Source of the DNA: Mucilaginibacter sp.
GTDB taxonomy: Bacteria > Bacteroidota > Bacteroidia > Sphingobacteriales > Sphingobacteriaceae
Reading direction: 5' to 3'
Length of the DNA: 45,469 bases
NCBI GenBank assembly: GCA_028288085.1
Contig: JAQBOK010000164.1
Span: forward strand, 1 to 45,469
The translations under genes and the position numbers were made by a program. Below, one piece after another: positions 41,763-45,469 of this stretch. Within the stretch, counting starts at the first letter, position 1. Each line of letters opens with the position of its first letter. Below the pieces are notes generated by a model. That model saw only the letters and a program-made list of their open reading frames with translations. It made no database searches and was not told the DNA's origin.

Positions 41763-43073
41763 ATGAAAAAAAACCTACTAATCATTATATTATTACTAAC
41801 TGCTGCAAAATTTGCCTTTGGGCAGGATACTTTAAAGCAGCAACGTTTTAATTTACATTTTCAACAAACCATTATTACACAATATAAGCCATCTTTCAGC
41901 GCGCCGTATAGCGGTCAGAATAGCCTCTCTACTAATTCTGAAACGCAAAGCTCTATTACATCCACACTGTTTGGTGCCGCACGGTTATGGAAAGGCGCCG
42001 AAGCATACTTTAATCCGGAGATATCTGGTGGTGCTGGTTTAAGCAAAACATTAGGCATAGCCGGGTTCCCTAATGGCGAAACCTTTAGGGTAGGTAGCGC
42101 TGAGCCTAAAATATATGTTGCCCGCCTATATTTTAAACAGAATTTTGAGTGGGGCACCGAAAAGGATACTATTGAAGATGATGCCAATCAATTGGCGGGG
42201 TTAAGGAGTAAACGTTATTTTTCACTTACTGTGGGTAAGTTTGGCATGGCCGATTTTTTTGATGGCAATGCTTTTAGTCATGACCCGCGTTCGCAGTTTA
42301 TGAACTGGGCTTTAATGGACAATGGTGCATGGGATTATCCTGCTAATACCCGCGGGTATGTATTGGGCACAACCGCCGAACTCGGGCAACCCACCTGGAC
42401 CCTGCGTTTTGCCTTTACTATGGTTACAACAGAAGCCAATGAGTCGGTATGGGATGCTAAAATAGGCCGGGCCAACACACAGACACTTGAATTTGAAAAA
42501 CGCTACACACTATCCGGGCAAAAGGGGACTTTCCGTTTGCTGGCATTCACCAATAACGGTAAATTTGGTAATTATAAGTTGGCTATTGCGCAAAACCCTT
42601 CGGCGCCAAAGGTGGATTCAACGCAGGCTTACGGCCGGCATAAATACGGTTTTGGCATTAGTGCCGACCAATATTTGACCAAAGATTTCGGCGTATTTGC
42701 CAAAGCCAGCTACAACGATGGGCATACCGAAACCTGGTTCTTTACCGAGATAGACCGTTCATTAAGTTTTGGCGCTGTACTTAAAGGTACCTCATGGAAA
42801 CGCGGTGATGACGAACTGGGGCTGGCATTTATTGCTAACGGCCTATCTGCCGATCATAGCGATTACCTTGCTGCCGGTGGGTATGGGTTCCTGATAGGTG
42901 ATGGAAAATTAAACTATTCGCCCGAACTGATCGCCGAATTATATTATAAGATCAATGCCTTTCAAAAGAAGTTTTGGCTTAGTCCCGATTACCAGTTCAT
43001 ATTGCATCCAGCCTACAATGCCGATCGCGGACCGGTGAATGTGTTTGGGATAAGGGCACATGTGGAATTTTAA
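41763..43073 (+). CDS. OprB-type carbohydrate-selective porin family protein
   Basis: The 436-residue protein has a signal peptide (MKKNLLIIILLLTAAKFAFG) and an OprB-type beta-barrel with the hallmarks AYFNPEISGGAGLSKTLGIAGFPNGETFRVG, YFSLTVGKFGMADFFDGNAFSHDPRSQFMNWALM and a C-terminal phenylalanine (GIRAHVEF) for BAM recognition. Members are annotated as carbohydrate porins, but in this neighbourhood (Fur-family regulator upstream, VIT transporter and YceI downstream, metal-repressor-like palindromes in front) a role in metal uptake across the outer membrane is plausible. That is an inference. Confidence 0.88.
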   Translation: MKKNLLIIILLLTAAKFAFGQDTLKQQRFNLHFQQTIITQYKPSFSAPYSGQNSLSTNSETQSSITSTLFGAARLWKGAEAYFNPEISGGAGLSKTLGIAGFPNGETFRVGSAEPKIYVARLYFKQNFEWGTEKDTIEDDANQLAGLRSKRYFSLTVGKFGMADFFDGNAFSHDPRSQFMNWALMDNGAWDYPANTRGYVLGTTAELGQPTWTLRFAFTMVTTEANESVWDAKIGRANTQTLEFEKRYTLSGQKGTFRLLAFTNNGKFGNYKLAIAQNPSAPKVDSTQAYGRHKYGFGISADQYLTKDFGVFAKASYNDGHTETWFFTEIDRSLSFGAVLKGTSWKRGDDELGLAFIANGLSADHSDYLAAGGYGFLIGDGKLNYSPELIAELYYKINAFQKKFWLSPDYQFILHPAYNADRGPVNVFGIRAHVEF

Positions 43074-43113
43074 AGGCCCCGCAAACTATAAAACTTAGTT
43101 TTTGATTATTGCA

Positions 43114-43123
43114 TTAGGTAAAT
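43114..43123 (+). promoter_or_regulatory. Half-site shared with the porin operator
   Basis: In the 179-bp spacer before the VIT gene, TTAGGTAAAT matches the reverse strand of the second porin dyad. With the preceding A the identity is 11 of 11. A related TTATTAGGT is at 43804-43812 before yceI. Confidence 0.35.
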
Positions 43124-43252
43124 TTCTCTTATGTTTTCAAATTGTTTTAAATCGTGCCAAACTAATCCTTAAAACTTCATCTTTTCTTCAATATTCAATC
43201 CTATCTTCATCAAAAATAATAAACATCACCTTTAATTATTTGTGAATACCCC

Positions 43253-43768
43253 ATGGCTTTAAGACATCACAAACAAACAGTAGCAGAATCTGACGCTCAA
43301 TACGTATTACAAAAAGTCCAGCCCGCTTTACTTGGTTTAATGGATGGGTCGGTATCTACCCTGGCACCGTTATTTGCGGCGGCGGGCTTAACTCACCAAA
43401 CCCATAAGGCATTTTTTGTAGGCCTGGCAGCGTCATTGGGTGCTGGGATAAGCATGGGCCTGGCCGAAGCTTTATCTGATGATGGGAAGGTAACCGGGCG
43501 TGGCACCCCATTATCCAGAGGTATCATCACCGGCTTTGCTACTGCATTGGGTGGTATGTTACATACGCTCCCCTTTTTAATTACCGACATAAGTACTGCT
43601 TTGCATTTCGCCTATATTGTAGTAGCGGTGGAATTAATAGTAATAGCCATGATCAGGTATAAATTCATGAAAACACCCCTATGGTCAACTATATTACAGG
43701 TGATCATTGGCGGGGGTATTGTATTCTTATTGGGTATATGGCTGGGCACATTAGGTGTAAGTGATTAA
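43253..43768 (+). CDS. VIT/CCC1-family iron or manganese transporter-like protein
   Basis: The 171-residue membrane protein has the VIT signature [22 protein letters not shown] and a second conserved stretch [22 protein letters not shown]. Three further hydrophobic helices follow ([57 protein letters not shown]). VIT1/CCC1 proteins move Fe(II) or Mn(II) out of the cytoplasm. The protein is short for the family but contains all five helices. It follows the porin by about 180 bp and shares an operator-like half-site with it. Confidence 0.82.
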   Translation: MALRHHKQTVAESDAQYVLQKVQPALLGLMDGSVSTLAPLFAAAGLTHQTHKAFFVGLAASLGAGISMGLAEALSDDGKVTGRGTPLSRGIITGFATALGGMLHTLPFLITDISTALHFAYIVVAVELIVIAMIRYKFMKTPLWSTILQVIIGGGIVFLLGIWLGTLGVSD

Positions 43769-43835
43769 GTTTGCCCCCTGATTCGAAAATACCAATCCAT
43801 ACATTATTAGGTTTGAAACCACGTTTATGTACAAT

Positions 43836-44369
43836 ATGAAAAAATATCTTGCAACAATATTATTATCAGCTATTAGTGTTATCGCCTTTGCCCAGGTAAA
43901 ACATACAGTTACCAAATCTGCTGTTATCTTCCAGTTAAAAAATATGGGTATTAATACAAGTGGAAATTTTGGCGGATTTAAGGGTGCCATTCAGTTTGAT
44001 CCTTCACACCCGGATGCAAGTTCTGTTGAGGCCAGTGTTGAAGTAAATACCATTAATACAGATAACGATACCCGCGATGAGCATTTAAAAAGCGACCGTT
44101 ACTTTGATGCTGCAAAATATCCTAAAATAACGCTCAGTTCCGTTTACCTTAAACACATCAGCGGAAATAACTATACAGGCACATTCAGACTTACGATCAA
44201 AGACAAAACTAATACCGTCGAGCTGCCTTTTACTTACACTGAAACGGGTAATACAGCCTCATTTAAAGGCACCTTAAAAATAAAGCGTACGGATTATGGT
44301 GTTGGTGGTAAAAGTTTGGTCATGTCAAACGATGTTACTATTTCTATTGATGTATCCACTACCAAATAA
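43836..44369 (+). CDS. YceI-family periplasmic protein
   Basis: This 177-residue protein starts at MKKYLATILLSAISVIAFAQ (signal peptide); an in-frame ATG at 43827 adds three residues. The YceI lipocalin-like barrel is seen as HTVTKSAVIFQLKNMGINTSGNFGGFKGAIQFDP, VEVNTINTDNDTRDEHLKSDRYFDAAKYPKITLSS and IKRTDYGVGGKSL. YceI proteins bind polyprenoid or similar hydrophobic molecules. A -7 element TAGGTTTG (43808-43815) overlaps a copy of the porin-operator half-site. A weak hairpin (tgccaat/attggca, 44389-44407) follows the gene. Confidence 0.9.
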   Translation: MKKYLATILLSAISVIAFAQVKHTVTKSAVIFQLKNMGINTSGNFGGFKGAIQFDPSHPDASSVEASVEVNTINTDNDTRDEHLKSDRYFDAAKYPKITLSSVYLKHISGNNYTGTFRLTIKDKTNTVELPFTYTETGNTASFKGTLKIKRTDYGVGGKSLVMSNDVTISIDVSTTK

Positions 44370-44504
44370 ATACCGGGGTGATATCGCCTGCCAATTGCTC
44401 ATTGGCATCACGTTATAAAAAGGCCACAAATTAATAACCATAATTTAACATTCGCTTTGTTCCACAACCGGCAGGTAATCATATACAAATCGTAACTTTA
44501 CGAT

Positions 44505-45469
44505 ATGAAATTGCGTGTCCTTGTTTTTATCAATGCGGCAGCGGTAGCTATCACCGTTTCAGCCGTTAATTATTATTTTAAACATAGCTGGTATGATGTG
44601 GGTGTTACTTTTGTATTGACCATTGCTATCAGTTTTATCACTTTTTATTATCTGCTTGAAAAATACATTTATTCAAAGATCAAGCTTATCTATAAACTTA
44701 TCCATAATTTAAAGCTGGGTCGTGATCTGCGCGACGCATTGGGCGAACACATAACCGCCGATCCAATAAATGATGTGGAGCAGGAAGTAAAGGAATGGGC
44801 AAAGCAAAAGAAAAGTGAGATTGACGATCTGCGTAAACAGGAAAAATTCAGGCGCGATTTCTTGTCCAACATCTCACACGAGTTTAAAACTCCCCTTTTC
44901 GCTATACAGGGATATATTGATGCCGTGATGGATGATGATTTTGAGGATACAGAAATGGCACGCCAGTTTTTAGAAAAAGCATCCAAAAATGTTGATCGCC
45001 TTAGCTATCTGATCAAAGACCTTGATGAGATCTCAAAACTGGAATCTGGCGAAATGCCTATCAATTTTATCAAATTCAAAGTAAATGACCTGATAAAGGA
45101 AGTATTTGAATCGATGGAACTAAAAGCTGAAGAACATCATATCAAGCTTGTTTTTAAGCAAAAATATGATGAACCGATATTGGTAAATGCCGACAGGGAA
45201 AAGATAAGACAAGTACTGGTGAACCTGATAGATAATTCCTTTAAATACGGAAAAGAGGATGGAAGCACCTCGGTAAGCCTGTTTGAACTGCATGACCAGG
45301 TATTGGTTGAAGTGACCGATGATGGCATCGGTATTGAAGAAAAGTTTCTTCCACGTTTGTTTGAACGTTTCTTCCGTACGGATACCAGCCGTTCCCGGCA
45401 AATAGGCGGATCGGGCCTTGGGCTTGCTATTGTCAAACACATTATTGAGGCGCACCAGCAAACCATTAA
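44505..45469 (+). CDS. Sensor histidine kinase, PhoR-like (3' end outside window)
   Basis: An ATG at 44505 opens a frame that runs through the last base, 321 codons so far. There are two short membrane helices (about 4-22 and 30-48) with almost no periplasmic loop and a cytoplasmic linker to about 105. HisKA follows (FLSNISHEFKTPLFAIQGYIDAV), then HATPase motifs NLIDNSFKYG, VTDDGIGIEEKFLPRLFERFF and GGSGLGLAIVKHIIEAH. Only the C-terminus is missing. The partner regulator, expected beyond the window, is not visible. A TAACTTTA element (44493-44500) ends four bases before the ATG, again a near-leaderless arrangement. Confidence 0.93.
   Translation, partial: MKLRVLVFINAAAVAITVSAVNYYFKHSWYDVGVTFVLTIAISFITFYYLLEKYIYSKIKLIYKLIHNLKLGRDLRDALGEHITADPINDVEQEVKEWAKQKKSEIDDLRKQEKFRRDFLSNISHEFKTPLFAIQGYIDAVMDDDFEDTEMARQFLEKASKNVDRLSYLIKDLDEISKLESGEMPINFIKFKVNDLIKEVFESMELKAEEHHIKLVFKQKYDEPILVNADREKIRQVLVNLIDNSFKYGKEDGSTSVSLFELHDQVLVEVTDDGIGIEEKFLPRLFERFFRTDTSRSRQIGGSGLGLAIVKHIIEAHQQTI

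Overview
The window is ordinary chromosomal DNA of a Bacteroidota bacterium, most likely a Sphingobacteriaceae member close to Mucilaginibacter or Pedobacter. That placement is an inference from gene content and signals. The lineage-typical blocks are acpP-fabF-rnc, IPExxxVDY-pyk, yicC-gmk-nadD, an OmpH/Skp-type chaperone, a DUF3127 protein, an M56/BlaI pair and a RprXY-type two-component system. Several promoters match the Bacteroidota consensus TTG-N(16-20)-TAnnTTTG, and Shine-Dalgarno sequences are scarce. I see no tRNA, rRNA, CRISPR array, insertion sequence, prophage or biosynthetic cluster.

Layout. 1-1150: the tail of a membrane-protein pair and an SDR protein. 1375-1885: a six-unit tandem repeat of about 93 bp. 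1966-4209: dgkA-recO, a small protein and a secreted beta-barrel. 4616-7396: a surface-polymer or lipid group (GT2 glycosyltransferase, DUF2304 protein, methyltransferase, desaturase). 7505-13997: aminotransferase, OmpH-like chaperone, lipoprotein, RsmI-like methylase, FAD monooxygenase and MiaE. 14077-16512 (minus): yicC, gmk, nadD and a small protein. 17467-19710 (minus): acpP, fabF, rnc. 19856-21789: IPExxxVDY protein and pyruvate kinase. 22358-25684: a B12-dependent ribonucleotide reductase behind a 570-bp regulatory spacer. 25904-31328: a DinB-like protein, small proteins, an SPW membrane protein, a DUF1028 protein and a blaI/blaR1-like pair. 31490-33763: an M28 peptidase, a frame-disrupted small gene and a VOC protein. 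33760-37435: a two-component system divergent from a secreted protein. 37594-41522: DUF3127, an RNA methyltransferase, a secreted protein, an XRE regulator, an HD hydrolase and a Fur-family regulator. 41763-44369: porin, VIT-type transporter and YceI, which look like a metal-linked group. 44505-end: a truncated sensor kinase.

The most interesting signals are regulatory or at small scale. (1) A 67-codon gene at 33162-33364 needs a -1 shift exactly on a T TTA AAG heptamer. (2) Palindromes upstream of the porin share a half-site with the DNA upstream of the VIT and YceI genes. (3) Three TTTAACA repeats are helically phased (10 and 21 bp) between the two-component system and its divergent neighbour. 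(4) A NrdR-box-like site and an inverted TTTTCCACA pair lie upstream of the ribonucleotide reductase. (5) One protein fuses an M56 peptidase, a TonB C-terminal domain and a SusC-plug-like tail. I found no convincing new multi-gene system.
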